Part shown: positions 36,175 to 45,013 of the stretch, one piece after another | Position numbering within the stretch: position 1 is the first letter of the stretch | Layout: every line of letters begins with the position of its first letter | Source: Nitrospira sp. | GTDB lineage: Bacteria; Nitrospirota; Nitrospiria; Nitrospirales; Nitrospiraceae | DNA length: 64,000 nucleotides | Assembly: GCA_022226935.1 (NCBI GenBank) | Contig: CP092081.1 | Location: 466,540-530,539 of the forward strand | Reading direction: 5' to 3' | The notes under the pieces: generated by a model | Database searches by the model: none | Seen by the model: the letters and a program-made list of their open reading frames with translations, nothing else | Told to the model about the DNA's origin: nothing | Made by a program: the position numbers and the translations under genes

Positions 36175-37458
36175 TTACTCCCGTGCTGCTGACACTGTGG
36201 GGCCTGTCTCGGGAACCGGAAGATTCACGGAGAACGTGGAGCCCGCTCCGACGCGACTGTCAACCGTGAGGGTGCCCCCGTGCTCTCGGACAATCTGATG
36301 CGCGGTGGTGAGTCCGAGCCCGGCTCCTTCACTGGCACTGTTGGAATGTTTGGTGCTGAAAAAGGGATCGAAAATGTGCTCGAGGTGATCGGGCGCGATG
36401 CCGCATCCTTCATCGTCGACCTGCAATTGCACCCATGGTGGGCGGCCCGCTTCCGACATACGGCGTGTATGGACCCGAATGATGCCGTTGCCGTTAGGCA
36501 TCGCATCCAGAGCATTCAGCAGCAAATTCAGCAACACTTGTTTGATTTGTTGGCGATCAAGCGAGAGCAGAGGGAGTTGAGGTGACAGGTGCGTCTCTAC
36601 TTGAATCCCTCGATGCGCGGCGGTCGATGAGATGAAGCCGATACAGGAGGCGACGAGTTCGTTCACGTCTACCTCGGTGGGGCGAGGGGTCATATAACTG
36701 GCATAGTCGAGAATTTCATGCAGCAGGCGTTCGATGCGATGAATGTCCTCTATGGCCAGTTTACTAAATTCTTTGATGAAGACCGGATCCTGCTGTCGCT
36801 GGGGGGCCAACTGGACAAACGTTTTGATGGATGTGAGCGGATTGCGAATTTCATGGGCAAACCCGCCTGCCATGATTTCCAAGGAGCGGAGCCGGTCCGT
36901 TCGTCTCATCAGCGTGGATGAGCGGCGGAGGTCGTCTTGCGTGAGGTGATGATCGAGGCTATTGCCTGCGATGCGTGCGATTGTGTCAACGGTGGCGATG
37001 ATTTCTTCGTCGATGTGCCTATCCGTGCTGAGTGGACCCAGGACGCAGAGTCCGAGGAGCCGCCCTTTGTTTCGTAGCCCGAGACACAGGGTTGCACGAA
37101 CCGCCGTCATGGCTAACCCAACCGGAGAAGACGGTGCCTGGCTGGCATGAAACACATATGATTTGGCGGACAGCCCTGTAACGAGCGGGTGATCGCCGGT
37201 CAAAGTCGACGGTAATGAAGAGGGATGGCTGTGGCCATGGGATGCAAGGAGACGGTACTGTCCGTCTGCCGACTCTCGAATCCATAGTGCCGCTTCGGGC
37301 AACCGAGCGTGTTGCGAGAGAGTCGTCACAATCGGATGTCCGAGACAGGACACGTCTCGTGCGGATCCCAAGGTCTCAGCAAAGTCACCGATCTGTCTGA
37401 TGGTTCCCATGGATGGTGAAAGAACGGGCATGCGTCGGCTGTTCGGGTGGAGCGTCAT
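36175..37458 (-). CDS. GAF-domain sensor histidine kinase
   Basis: 427 aa with no membrane helix. A GAF-like sensory domain covers about residues 35-175; DHp H-box FAHEIRNPLTS (phospho-acceptor H202); catalytic ATPase with N-box LLNLLLNALDAM, G1 DEGCGIAPD, F-box FDPFFSTKH and G2 GAGLGLTTAH. All are intact. Starts at ATG 37431 or 37410 are also possible. Cytoplasmic kinase, cognate to the adjacent NtrC-type regulator. It lies 106 bases after the 1401-residue fusion gene. Confidence 0.93.
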   Translation of the reverse strand: MTLHPNSRRMPVLSPSMGTIRQIGDFAETLGSARDVSCLGHPIVTTLSQHARLPEAALWIRESADGQYRLLASHGHSHPSSLPSTLTGDHPLVTGLSAKSYVFHASQAPSSPVGLAMTAVRATLCLGLRNKGRLLGLCVLGPLSTDRHIDEEIIATVDTIARIAGNSLDHHLTQDDLRRSSTLMRRTDRLRSLEIMAGGFAHEIRNPLTSIKTFVQLAPQRQQDPVFIKEFSKLAIEDIHRIERLLHEILDYASYMTPRPTEVDVNELVASCIGFISSTAAHRGIQVETHLSPQLPLLSLDRQQIKQVLLNLLLNALDAMPNGNGIIRVHTRRMSEAGRPPWVQLQVDDEGCGIAPDHLEHIFDPFFSTKHSNSASEGAGLGLTTAHQIVREHGGTLTVDSRVGAGSTFSVNLPVPETGPTVSAARE

Positions 37459-37510
37459 AGTCCCGTGGGGGGAATATCAATCCGGACACCTGGTTTCCCG
37501 CAGTGTCGCC

Positions 37511-37542
37511 TCACTCACTGCATGTTTTGTGCTAGTGAGTGA
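37511..37542. promoter_or_regulatory. 9-bp inverted repeat between the fusion gene and the histidine kinase
   Basis: TCACTCACT (37511-37519) and AGTGAGTGA (37534-37542) are perfect inverted copies with a 14-base loop. It lies just after the stop of the large minus-strand gene (37565) and 53 bases before the kinase start. No T-run follows on the minus strand, so it could be an operator or an RNA hairpin that attenuates read-through. Confidence 0.4.
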
Positions 37543-37564
37543 AGTATATATGCGCCCTATTGTT

Positions 37565-40500
37565 TCAGCCAGAGGAATCCGGTTTTTCAGCGGCGGCGAG
37601 CAGAATCTGCCCGGCGAGAGTACGGACGAGTCTTGGCGCGAGAGGTGTGAAGCGGGAGAGCTGGGTGGTCAGGCTCTCTTCTTCAAACGTGTGTAATTGT
37701 CCCGTACGTAATGCCACACAGCACTGTGCCATGCGGTGCAAGGCCAAGCGCGGCGCTCCTGAAAATGCGTCGATGCCGAGTTCGTGTAAGGCCGGTCTGT
37801 AGAGGCGAGCCAGTTCTGCGGTGGGGGTGAAGGCTTTCACGATAAGTTTTCCGCCCGGACGAAGAATGCGGAAGAGTTCTCGCAACGTGTGCATCGGTGA
37901 ACGCGCAAAACTGAGCGAGAAATTCGCCGCCACACGATCGAATGAGCGATCCGCAAAGGGCAACGCTTCTGTTGAACGGCCGAGCGCCCATTGCTGAGTG
38001 ACGGGAGTCGGTGCAGAAATACGTCCCGAAAACAACTTGTCGAGGTGTTGCAAGGCTTCCTGTGTCGAGGTCCGCGCCGCATGCAGGGCGGTGGAAGAGA
38101 AGTCGAAGCCCACATACCGGAGTGGCTGATTATGGCGCCAGGTTTGAGCGCGCAGGCGGTACGCAAGATTGAGCAGGAGCAACCGGGCGAAGGAATGCAT
38201 GCCGCATCCGAGGTCCAGGAGCGCCACATTTCCATCGAGGGGTTGCAAGAGTTGATAGAGCTGATCGATCGAGTGCCAATGTGCCGGCAGCTCATCCAAG
38301 GCGCGGGTGAGATCAGTATGCGCCGTCCAGAGCCGTTCGTTGCTCGCGGTGCCGATGGCCTGTTTGTGGCGGAGTTGATCGCGTTCGAACCGGGCGCGAG
38401 TGGACGTCGCGAGTAAGAGCGACGGACGCCTGATGGCTCCAGGTTCGTGAAGAGTCTGTCCCGCTTGGCAGAGGTGTGACAATTGTTGCCAACTTGCGCG
38501 CAGCGTCAACGGTGGAATAGGGCCGGCTGTCAGAGTGGATGATGGTAACATCACTTTCCTGCCTTTGGCGCCAAGCCGAGAGAGCACTTCATTCAAAAGA
38601 GTCTGAGGAGGGGCGGGAATCGAGCAATCAGGGCCTTCTTGTTCGCCGGTTAGGACGACCACCTCCGTTCCACAGTGGGTCAGTTCCTCCTGCAGGACGG
38701 TGCCCTCCGTATACTGCGCGGCAACCGCGTCGGCCAGAAAATGGTCAATGTCGAGCGGGATGCCGAGCAAATTCCCCAGTCCCAGGCGCGTGCCGCTGAG
38801 GTGTTCCTGTAACAGATCCCGGTGATGGAGGGTTCTCAGGCAGTGTCCGAGGTCGAGGGCCGGATTAAGAAGAAGGAGGCGGCGAATCCATCTGTGCCAA
38901 TCCCGTCTTCGCAGTGCGATTCGACCGAGGAGATCCGATGCCAAAAGAGTGAGAGGCCTTTCCGGCCAATGTTCATGGACAAAGGTCAGGACCGTATCGA
39001 GGTCGTCTTCCAGGGAAGTGAACGTAGTCTGCGAAGGGTCGCCGTCGCTGAGTCCGACATGGCGGCTGTGATCGTATCGCAGTACATGAAACCCGCGGCC
39101 GGCCAGCGTATAAGCCAAGGCCACGTAGGCGTGCTGCGTCGTGCCGTATCCCGGGCAAAGGAGCACCAGCGGATCATAGTCTCCGCCGCCTCGCGTGGGG
39201 AAGTCATGCCGCAACGCAATCGTATATCCTTCACGATTTCGCAGGGTGTGTGCCGCGGTGAGAATGGGAGCATCAGACTGCGGTTCGGCCAGTTCTTGAT
39301 CTGCGCGGAACCCAGGTTCCATGATGCCACGCAGTCTCTGCTCTTGCGCGGGAGATAAATTGTCAAAGCGTATACCGATCTGATGCCGTGGTTCTCCTGT
39401 TGCGGTGAGACGTATTGTCGGCATCGTCTCTTCCCTATATCTCCAGAGGATCTGTGCCGTGAATGGTGGATCGGCCTCTTGTGATTGCGGGGCGCCGGGC
39501 ACAACTGCGTTCGATTCCATGAGACTCAGATGGATGACCTGGGAATCTCCGGGTAAGGCGCTGTCCGTGGGCAGTTCGATGCAAGCCCCGTTCAGATTCA
39601 GATTGACGATCCTGCCGAGCGGATGCGGTGAGGCCGCTTGGGATTCGGCTACGTGAACGGGACAGGACACCCTCAGTCGAACGGCTTCGCGCCGGTCTTC
39701 CGGCATGGACGGGGATGGAAGGAGATCACGGTCGTGGCTCCCTGTCCCCAGGGGGAGAGGGAGAATCAACCCTTCGAAGGTGATCTGTGGCGCCCCATCC
39801 TGCAGGCCCTCAAGCAACGACCGGAGTACATTGCGCTCATGCTCGACGGCGAGGGAGAAAGAAATTACGAAATCCTTGAGGGACGGGAGAGGCGATTCCG
39901 CGGTTGCGGATTGCCGCTCATGCACCACTCCTTGAAGTTCCAGGAAACTGACCGGTGTCTTGATGACGACATAGGCGGGCTGCAGATGGATGGAAGCCTC
40001 TATCCCCTGGATAGTCAGGAGCGCTCCCTCGGTACTCATATTGCGTAACAGCCCGCGAAGGGTGGTGCCCCCGATCGACAATTGAACGGGCAAGGAAAGG
40101 GGTTTGCGTTCTGAGCGGCGACGTTCAGAGCGTTGTTGCGGGATGTATCCAGATGGATTGCGACTATCGAACGGGGTCGGTGAGGCTGGTGGTCCCGGTG
40201 AGTCACTCAGGGAGAAGTCCTCCGAAGCAGGGATGCGGACCGTGATGGTTACACCGCTTTCGGGTGTGTGTTCGATCTCGATGGCGCCTCGATGTGCCTG
40301 AACAATTCGGTGTGCTTGAAATAAACTCTCCGCGGAACGATCGTGGCCGGATTGGCTATCCGGCGGCAGACGCAGAGCGCCGGCACTTCCCCGGATCGTA
40401 CAGCTGGCATACGTACGAAATGGCCGAGGGTGGGGTGCCACGTCTTGCGGGAGAGACCCTGGGGTTTCCACGGCCAGTGCGGCGGTTTGCAAGATCAGCC

Positions 40501-41770
40501 GGGGGGGCATGTTGTGGGATGTGGATTGGCAGGCATAGGTGAGCAAGAGGCGGGCAAGGTTTTCCAGGGCCGAACGCGACCCAAGAATGAGGGGAAGGTT
40601 GTCTGCAAAGTGTGTGGTGAGCAGAAACCGTGAGTCCTCGGTCTCGCCTGGCACCGTCCGGACAACCGTCTGAAGAATCTCATTCAGATCAAGAGGCACG
40701 AATTCGGTGGGGTGGGCATGGATCGCTTCGGCCAGTTGGTGCCCGAGCTGACTCGCTTGTGAAGCCTGGGCGACCATCGTTTCAACATGTTGCTCGATCC
40801 GGCTGTGTTGAAGAGATGTCAGCAACCGTTGTGAGTCTTGAAGTAAGGATGAGAGTGGCTGCTGCAATTGGCGGGAGACCCGTGCTGCCTCCCGCGAGAG
40901 GGTGAGCTGACGGTCGGTCTCTTGGAGTCGCGACTCCAGTTCAGCCAGGCGGTTCTGTTGAGCCTTTTGTTGAGACAGATCGCGCAGCAATCCGACCGTC
41001 CCCAGGTATTTATTGGTAGAGTCGAAGAGCCCTTTCGCGGTGACTTCCACGATGATGGGTACGTGTGGCGCCTCTGGAAGGGGTTTTCGGTACAGCGTGA
41101 GTTCTACTCGGCGCGTTGAACGACTGCCGGCCCGCCGCTCATTCAATCGGAAACGTGCGGTTGGTTCCTGTTGAGGAGGGAGCAAGAGGGAGTAGTGCCG
41201 GCCGGCGAGTTCCTCCGCACTGTATCCGAGCATCGCCGTGACTGTCGGACTCACATACACGAAACGCCCGTCCGCATCGAGTTCGTACAATAGATCGCTC
41301 AACGTTTCGATCACGCGCAGGTGGCGTTGAAACGTATGGTCCAGCTTCATTTGCAGGTCGCGCTTTTCCAGGGCTTCCTGTACCGAAAAGAGAAGCTCGG
41401 TGATAAAGCCGGGAGAGCGTTTGAAGAGCAAAAAATCAGCTCCGTGCTGGAGCGCTTGAACGGCGGTGCGCGAGTCGCTTTCGTTGGTCTGAAGCAGGAT
41501 CGCGGCATAGGGAGCATTGCGACGAAGGCGCGCGAGCAGATCCAGGCCCTGCTCCGGACTTAGATCTTGATCAATGAGAATGATCTGCCAGTCGCCCTGG
41601 CGGCTGAATGCAAGGGCATCCTCTGACGAATAACCGGCTTCGATGCGACAGCCGACGAAGAAGCTCCGCAAACTGGTCGTGACCAATTTGATTTCGTCGG
41701 GATTCTCATTGATGAGGAGGATGTGGAGCGAAGGTTCGGGCAAGGACATGGAAGATCTCATGGTCTTCAT
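37565..41770 (-). CDS. 1401-aa fusion: receiver, PAS, pseudo-kinase, two PilZ, LuxD-like pseudo-hydrolase, methyltransferase
   Basis: One uninterrupted frame. Receiver-like domain 15-130 (D67, K117; the acidic pair is reduced to N21/E22). PAS 147-265. Coiled coil 266-295. A histidine-kinase-like region 295-515 where the H-box is RQLQQPL (300-306, no His) and the N-box Asn is absent. PilZ 1 at 547-660 with RxxxR 551-555 and NMSTEG 577-582. PilZ 2 at 691-818 with R694/R698 and NLNLNG. LuxD-like alpha/beta fold 832-1100 without nucleophile or His. Class I methyltransferase 1160-1335, motif I LLDLGCG 1184-1190. No membrane segment. Function unknown; PilZ implies c-di-GMP binding. It heads the block with kinase and sigma-54 activator. 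Confidence 0.85.
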   Translation of the reverse strand: MKTMRSSMSLPEPSLHILLINENPDEIKLVTTSLRSFFVGCRIEAGYSSEDALAFSRQGDWQIILIDQDLSPEQGLDLLARLRRNAPYAAILLQTNESDSRTAVQALQHGADFLLFKRSPGFITELLFSVQEALEKRDLQMKLDHTFQRHLRVIETLSDLLYELDADGRFVYVSPTVTAMLGYSAEELAGRHYSLLLPPQQEPTARFRLNERRAGSRSTRRVELTLYRKPLPEAPHVPIIVEVTAKGLFDSTNKYLGTVGLLRDLSQQKAQQNRLAELESRLQETDRQLTLSREAARVSRQLQQPLSSLLQDSQRLLTSLQHSRIEQHVETMVAQASQASQLGHQLAEAIHAHPTEFVPLDLNEILQTVVRTVPGETEDSRFLLTTHFADNLPLILGSRSALENLARLLLTYACQSTSHNMPPRLILQTAALAVETPGSLPQDVAPHPRPFRTYASCTIRGSAGALRLPPDSQSGHDRSAESLFQAHRIVQAHRGAIEIEHTPESGVTITVRIPASEDFSLSDSPGPPASPTPFDSRNPSGYIPQQRSERRRSERKPLSLPVQLSIGGTTLRGLLRNMSTEGALLTIQGIEASIHLQPAYVVIKTPVSFLELQGVVHERQSATAESPLPSLKDFVISFSLAVEHERNVLRSLLEGLQDGAPQITFEGLILPLPLGTGSHDRDLLPSPSMPEDRREAVRLRVSCPVHVAESQAASPHPLGRIVNLNLNGACIELPTDSALPGDSQVIHLSLMESNAVVPGAPQSQEADPPFTAQILWRYREETMPTIRLTATGEPRHQIGIRFDNLSPAQEQRLRGIMEPGFRADQELAEPQSDAPILTAAHTLRNREGYTIALRHDFPTRGGGDYDPLVLLCPGYGTTQHAYVALAYTLAGRGFHVLRYDHSRHVGLSDGDPSQTTFTSLEDDLDTVLTFVHEHWPERPLTLLASDLLGRIALRRRDWHRWIRRLLLLNPALDLGHCLRTLHHRDLLQEHLSGTRLGLGNLLGIPLDIDHFLADAVAAQYTEGTVLQEELTHCGTEVVVLTGEQEGPDCSIPAPPQTLLNEVLSRLGAKGRKVMLPSSTLTAGPIPPLTLRASWQQLSHLCQAGQTLHEPGAIRRPSLLLATSTRARFERDQLRHKQAIGTASNERLWTAHTDLTRALDELPAHWHSIDQLYQLLQPLDGNVALLDLGCGMHSFARLLLLNLAYRLRAQTWRHNQPLRYVGFDFSSTALHAARTSTQEALQHLDKLFSGRISAPTPVTQQWALGRSTEALPFADRSFDRVAANFSLSFARSPMHTLRELFRILRPGGKLIVKAFTPTAELARLYRPALHELGIDAFSGAPRLALHRMAQCCVALRTGQLHTFEEESLTTQLSRFTPLAPRLVRTLAGQILLAAAEKPDSSG

Positions 41771-42090
41771 GCAGGGGCGCGTTCAGCGTGCCCGGAGGCT
41801 GCCTGTGCTCCGGGGAATGCACCACCGTACAGTGATGAACATGTTCTCCCTCTCAGGCGGACAAATCTGTCCTTCCCCAGCTGATTGGACTGCATGATTG
41901 GTTCAATATCATACACCTTCTTGAGAATCCCAGTCCGCCGCCAGAGGGGGCGGTTCCACTTCGGTAGGGGAAGGACGATGTGTATCTGAACAACGGATGA
42001 AGTCTAAGGGAAGCCGGAATGAGGGAAGTGTTCGGAATGGAACTGAGCCTGGTACGTCTCGTGTGCCGGTCCCGATGGCCGATCGGGCCG

Positions 42091-42120
42091 GCCCCCCACG
42101 GTGACCGCACTGTGGGGGGC
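42091..42120 (-). terminator. Terminator-like hairpin after the secreted His-rich protein gene
   Basis: GCCCCCCAC (42091-42099) pairs perfectly with GTGGGGGGC (42112-42120) around a 12-base loop, 16 bases beyond the stop at 42136. No T-run follows, so this is a strong hairpin with uncertain terminator activity. Confidence 0.5.
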
Positions 42121-42135
42121 GCCCAAAGGTTCCGG

Positions 42136-43137
42136 CTAGTGCGCGGAGGCGGTGGTCGACGACTGTTGGCAGGCGCCAGGCGTCATATAGAGCAGATAGT
42201 TGCCCATGCCATGTTGAATGTTGGGGTTTTGCAGCAGATGGTGGTGAACCATCACCATTTCGTAGTCATCCTGCTTCGTCACGGAGAAGCCTTTGTTATC
42301 GCGATAGACCTGATGGGGTCGGAAGTCCCTGAATGTGCCGTCGGCATCGACTTCGGGGACGGTGCGGAGGAGCGTCTCTTTTGACGTCTTATTCTCAAGC
42401 GCCACCATGAGAAGCTCGTCATGTCCGTGAGGATAGGCGAACTTAACGCAGCCATCCATATTGAACTTCAAAGGCGCGGAAAGGACCGAAACGCCCGGCT
42501 TGATCTCGATGCCTTCGTCCGTCTGGTCCGGGCCCCGTTGTGCGAACTTGCTGTAGCACACAATATTCACGCCCACCTGGTAGACGTCCATCTCCTGCAC
42601 CTTCGCCCCTTTTGGGGCGACATACATGGTGAAGCGGGCCATCACGTCTTTCGTCGGCGGGGCTTTGTGATAAAAAGCCACGACGGACATGAGGTTTTGG
42701 CCTTTGCCCAATTTCACTCCGTATCCGTCCGGGAAACGGGCTTCCGTCATTTCCAGTCCGGCCCCCGCGAAGAACAACGGCTCTCCATCGCACGAGACGC
42801 TGGGTTTGTCATTGTTCAACATGAGGATGTGATGGAGATAATTTTTCGGAAGGGGTTTGCCATCTTTGGTAAAGACTTCGGATTTGTACCCGATCATGTA
42901 GGTGTCGTCCGGTAGTTGGAACACCTTTTTCGGCATGCTGGAAGCGAGATCGCCATCATGGCCGGTCGGCAAATCGACGGGGCCGAACGTGAGCGTGACG
43001 GTCTGGTCTTCGATGGTCAGTTTCGTCTCGCCCAAACTCGGCATGGTTGGAATAGCGTGATGATCATGTCCGCCGTCGGCATACACCAAATTCGTGACGC
43101 CCAATAACATGACTACTACCAGAAGCGCACGATTCAT
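42136..43137 (-). CDS. Secreted His-rich protein, possible copper-monooxygenase-like fold
   Basis: 333 aa from ATG 43137, with GAGGAGGGG upstream; the longer frame to 43314 is rejected. Signal peptide 1-20 ends at VYADGG. The mature protein opens GHDHH, then carries YLHHILMLNND (about residues 100-110) and EMVMVHHHLLQNP near the end, with one Cys-containing segment (IVCYSK, SCDGE). Paired and triple histidines in such positions recall the HHM/HxH copper sites of PHM/DBH-type monooxygenases and SURNod19-like proteins, but this is an analogy only. Ends QQSSTTASAH. Follows the SnoaL-like gene by 77 bases. Confidence 0.7.
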   Translation of the reverse strand: MNRALLVVVMLLGVTNLVYADGGHDHHAIPTMPSLGETKLTIEDQTVTLTFGPVDLPTGHDGDLASSMPKKVFQLPDDTYMIGYKSEVFTKDGKPLPKNYLHHILMLNNDKPSVSCDGEPLFFAGAGLEMTEARFPDGYGVKLGKGQNLMSVVAFYHKAPPTKDVMARFTMYVAPKGAKVQEMDVYQVGVNIVCYSKFAQRGPDQTDEGIEIKPGVSVLSAPLKFNMDGCVKFAYPHGHDELLMVALENKTSKETLLRTVPEVDADGTFRDFRPHQVYRDNKGFSVTKQDDYEMVMVHHHLLQNPNIQHGMGNYLLYMTPGACQQSSTTASAH

Positions 43138-43214
43138 AGGCCCCTCCTCGTTGTAACAGACCGGCCGTCCATGAGTGTGTGTGAAGCTCTGAATAGGGAG
43201 TGACCGCCCATCCG

Positions 43215-44126
43215 TTAAGGAGCCGTCGGAGGCGGGGTGAGTCGTTTCCACAGGTAGCTGCCGCCATGTTGCCGGGGCGGGATGTTGTCTCTCGTGCCGA
43301 CACGCACATACCACCAGATGCCTTTGGCTTCAGTGCCATCCTCCGAGAGAATGACTTCAAAGGCGCCTTCGCGATCGTTTCCCGTTTGCTTCCACGTGCC
43401 CTGCCACCGTCGATCGTTGAAGCTGGTGGTGGAAAACTGTCCGCCTTGCCACGTGTAGGGACCGGTGCCCTGGGCGTTCAGCGTGGCGACGTATTTCTTA
43501 TTGTCTTCGATTTCCGTCACTTCCCATTCGCCGCTTAAGTCGGTGCCGTTCGGGACAGCCGGCTGCGTATCCGAGGCGCGATGAAGCAATGCTGCGCCGT
43601 TGGCCGCCGTCTGTTCCGTTCCGCTGTCATGATGACGTGTCGACTCATGCCAGGCCACGAGAATCCATCGGCCGTTCCGTTTCTCCAGAACGCCGGTTTC
43701 ACGCAGGCGGAGCACCATGCGTTGAGCCAGATCTGCGGGATTGCTGTAGCGGATGTAGTCTAATTCCATGGCGAACCAGGCCACGTCCTTGTTGTTCCAC
43801 ATGCGCAGATTGGTGATAGGAATTTCCAGTTTGACGACCGAATCAAACTCGCTGCGCATATCGGCCGCCAGATCCGACCATCCGATGTATTTGCGTCCGT
43901 CAATCGTATAGCCGATGGCGTCCACGTCGTGTGACATATATTTGGACATGGTAGCCAGATCCCGTTCGGCATTGGCCTGAACGAGCCTGCGCAAGGTGGA
44001 TTCCGGGTCGTGCGGCTCTTCGGCTCGCGCTGCCGGAATGTACAGCAATCCTACGAGTGGACCAAGCAGGAGCCAGGTTCGGACTCGCAGACTGAACGGA
44101 CGGGAGTGATGCGATTCCATGTTCAT
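43215..44126 (-). CDS. Secreted protein with SnoaL/NTF2-like domain
   Basis: 303 aa from ATG 44126 (a second ATG at 44120). Signal peptide to about residue 36 (LLGPLVGLLYIPAARAEE). Residues about 38-155 fit the NTF2-like/SnoaL fold: LRRLVQANAERDLATMSKYMSHDVDAIG..DGRKYIGW, ending in ENGRWILVAWHES-like KRNGRWILVAWHEST. The second half (about 185-300) is a separate beta-rich domain (DLSGEWEVTEIEDNKKY; WQGTWKQTGNDREG). Periplasmic, function unknown; upstream of the His-rich protein gene on the same strand. Confidence 0.72.
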   Translation of the reverse strand: MNMESHHSRPFSLRVRTWLLLGPLVGLLYIPAARAEEPHDPESTLRRLVQANAERDLATMSKYMSHDVDAIGYTIDGRKYIGWSDLAADMRSEFDSVVKLEIPITNLRMWNNKDVAWFAMELDYIRYSNPADLAQRMVLRLRETGVLEKRNGRWILVAWHESTRHHDSGTEQTAANGAALLHRASDTQPAVPNGTDLSGEWEVTEIEDNKKYVATLNAQGTGPYTWQGGQFSTTSFNDRRWQGTWKQTGNDREGAFEVILSEDGTEAKGIWWYVRVGTRDNIPPRQHGGSYLWKRLTPPPTAP

Positions 44127-44205
44127 AGAAGAGACTTCTGGAGGCCTCCGAGGCCTCACTGAGCGGATGTATTATTTTGAGGCTACCTGGTGCCTTGAGG
44201 CAGTG

Positions 44206-45012
44206 TCAATGGATATTTCCCTGATCGGGGAGGCCCGTCATGGCGCAGGCCACGACGGTGATGTTATCGATGCCACCGTTATCGAGTGCCGCTTGGATCA
44301 GGGCTTGGGTCACGAGGGGGGGATTGTCTCTGTGCGAATGTGCGATTTCCTCTATGCGTTCGTCCGGCAGCATTTTGGTGAGCCCGTCGGAACAGAGCAA
44401 CACCACATCGCCGATGAAGACGTCGACAGGAACGAGATCGCTCTGCAGGACCGATTCGAGCCCTATGGCCCGGGTCAGGACGTGGCGGTCCGGATGCCGG
44501 GCGGCCTGCTCAGCAGTGAGGCGGCCCTCGCGCACATAGTCGTCAACGAGGGTGTGGTCCCGAGTCAATTGCGTGATGCGTCCCTCTCTGACCAGATACG
44601 CCCGGCTGTCGCCGACATTGAGCACCAGGAGTCGGGGGGCGGGCAGAGCCATCAGGTGCGCCATCACCAGCGTCGTTCCCATGCCGTAGAAGGACGGGTG
44701 ACGATCCGCATAGGCGCGGACGGCCGCATGAGCCTGCTCGGCCATGGTCGTGAGAAGAAAGGACGGCTGCTCGCTGTGGTCCCCGCCGAGGTTCTCGGAA
44801 CTGCGAAGGAGGCTGGGTGAAAAGTCGGCGAGAGTGTCCATGACGATTCGGCTGGCCACGTCTCCTCCGGAATGTCCTCCCATGCCGTCGGCAACAGCCC
44901 ACAGACGGCGCCGGTTGTCGACGAAAAATGCGTCCTGATTGGTCGAGCGGACCAGTCCACGATCTGTCTGGCCGTATCCCGTCCACTCCCACCTGTCGCG
45001 AGGTGTTGTCAC
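44206..45012 (-). CDS. Second PP2C-type Ser/Thr phosphatase
   Basis: 268 aa from GTG 45012, which lies just after the stop of the upstream exonuclease gene (TAA 45016-45014); the frame to 45111 overlaps that gene and is rejected. PP2C motifs: NQDAFFVD, VADGMGGHSGG, GMGTTLVMAH, NVGDSRAYLV, LLCSDGLTKML, GGIDNITVV. All metal ligands are present. Resembles the 2765-3589 protein, but here no kinase gene adjoins; it is coupled to a YprB-like exonuclease gene. Its substrate is unknown. Confidence 0.92.
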   Translation of the reverse strand: MTTPRDRWEWTGYGQTDRGLVRSTNQDAFFVDNRRRLWAVADGMGGHSGGDVASRIVMDTLADFSPSLLRSSENLGGDHSEQPSFLLTTMAEQAHAAVRAYADRHPSFYGMGTTLVMAHLMALPAPRLLVLNVGDSRAYLVREGRITQLTRDHTLVDDYVREGRLTAEQAARHPDRHVLTRAIGLESVLQSDLVPVDVFIGDVVLLCSDGLTKMLPDERIEEIAHSHRDNPPLVTQALIQAALDNGGIDNITVVACAMTGLPDQGNIH

Positions 45013-45013
45013 G

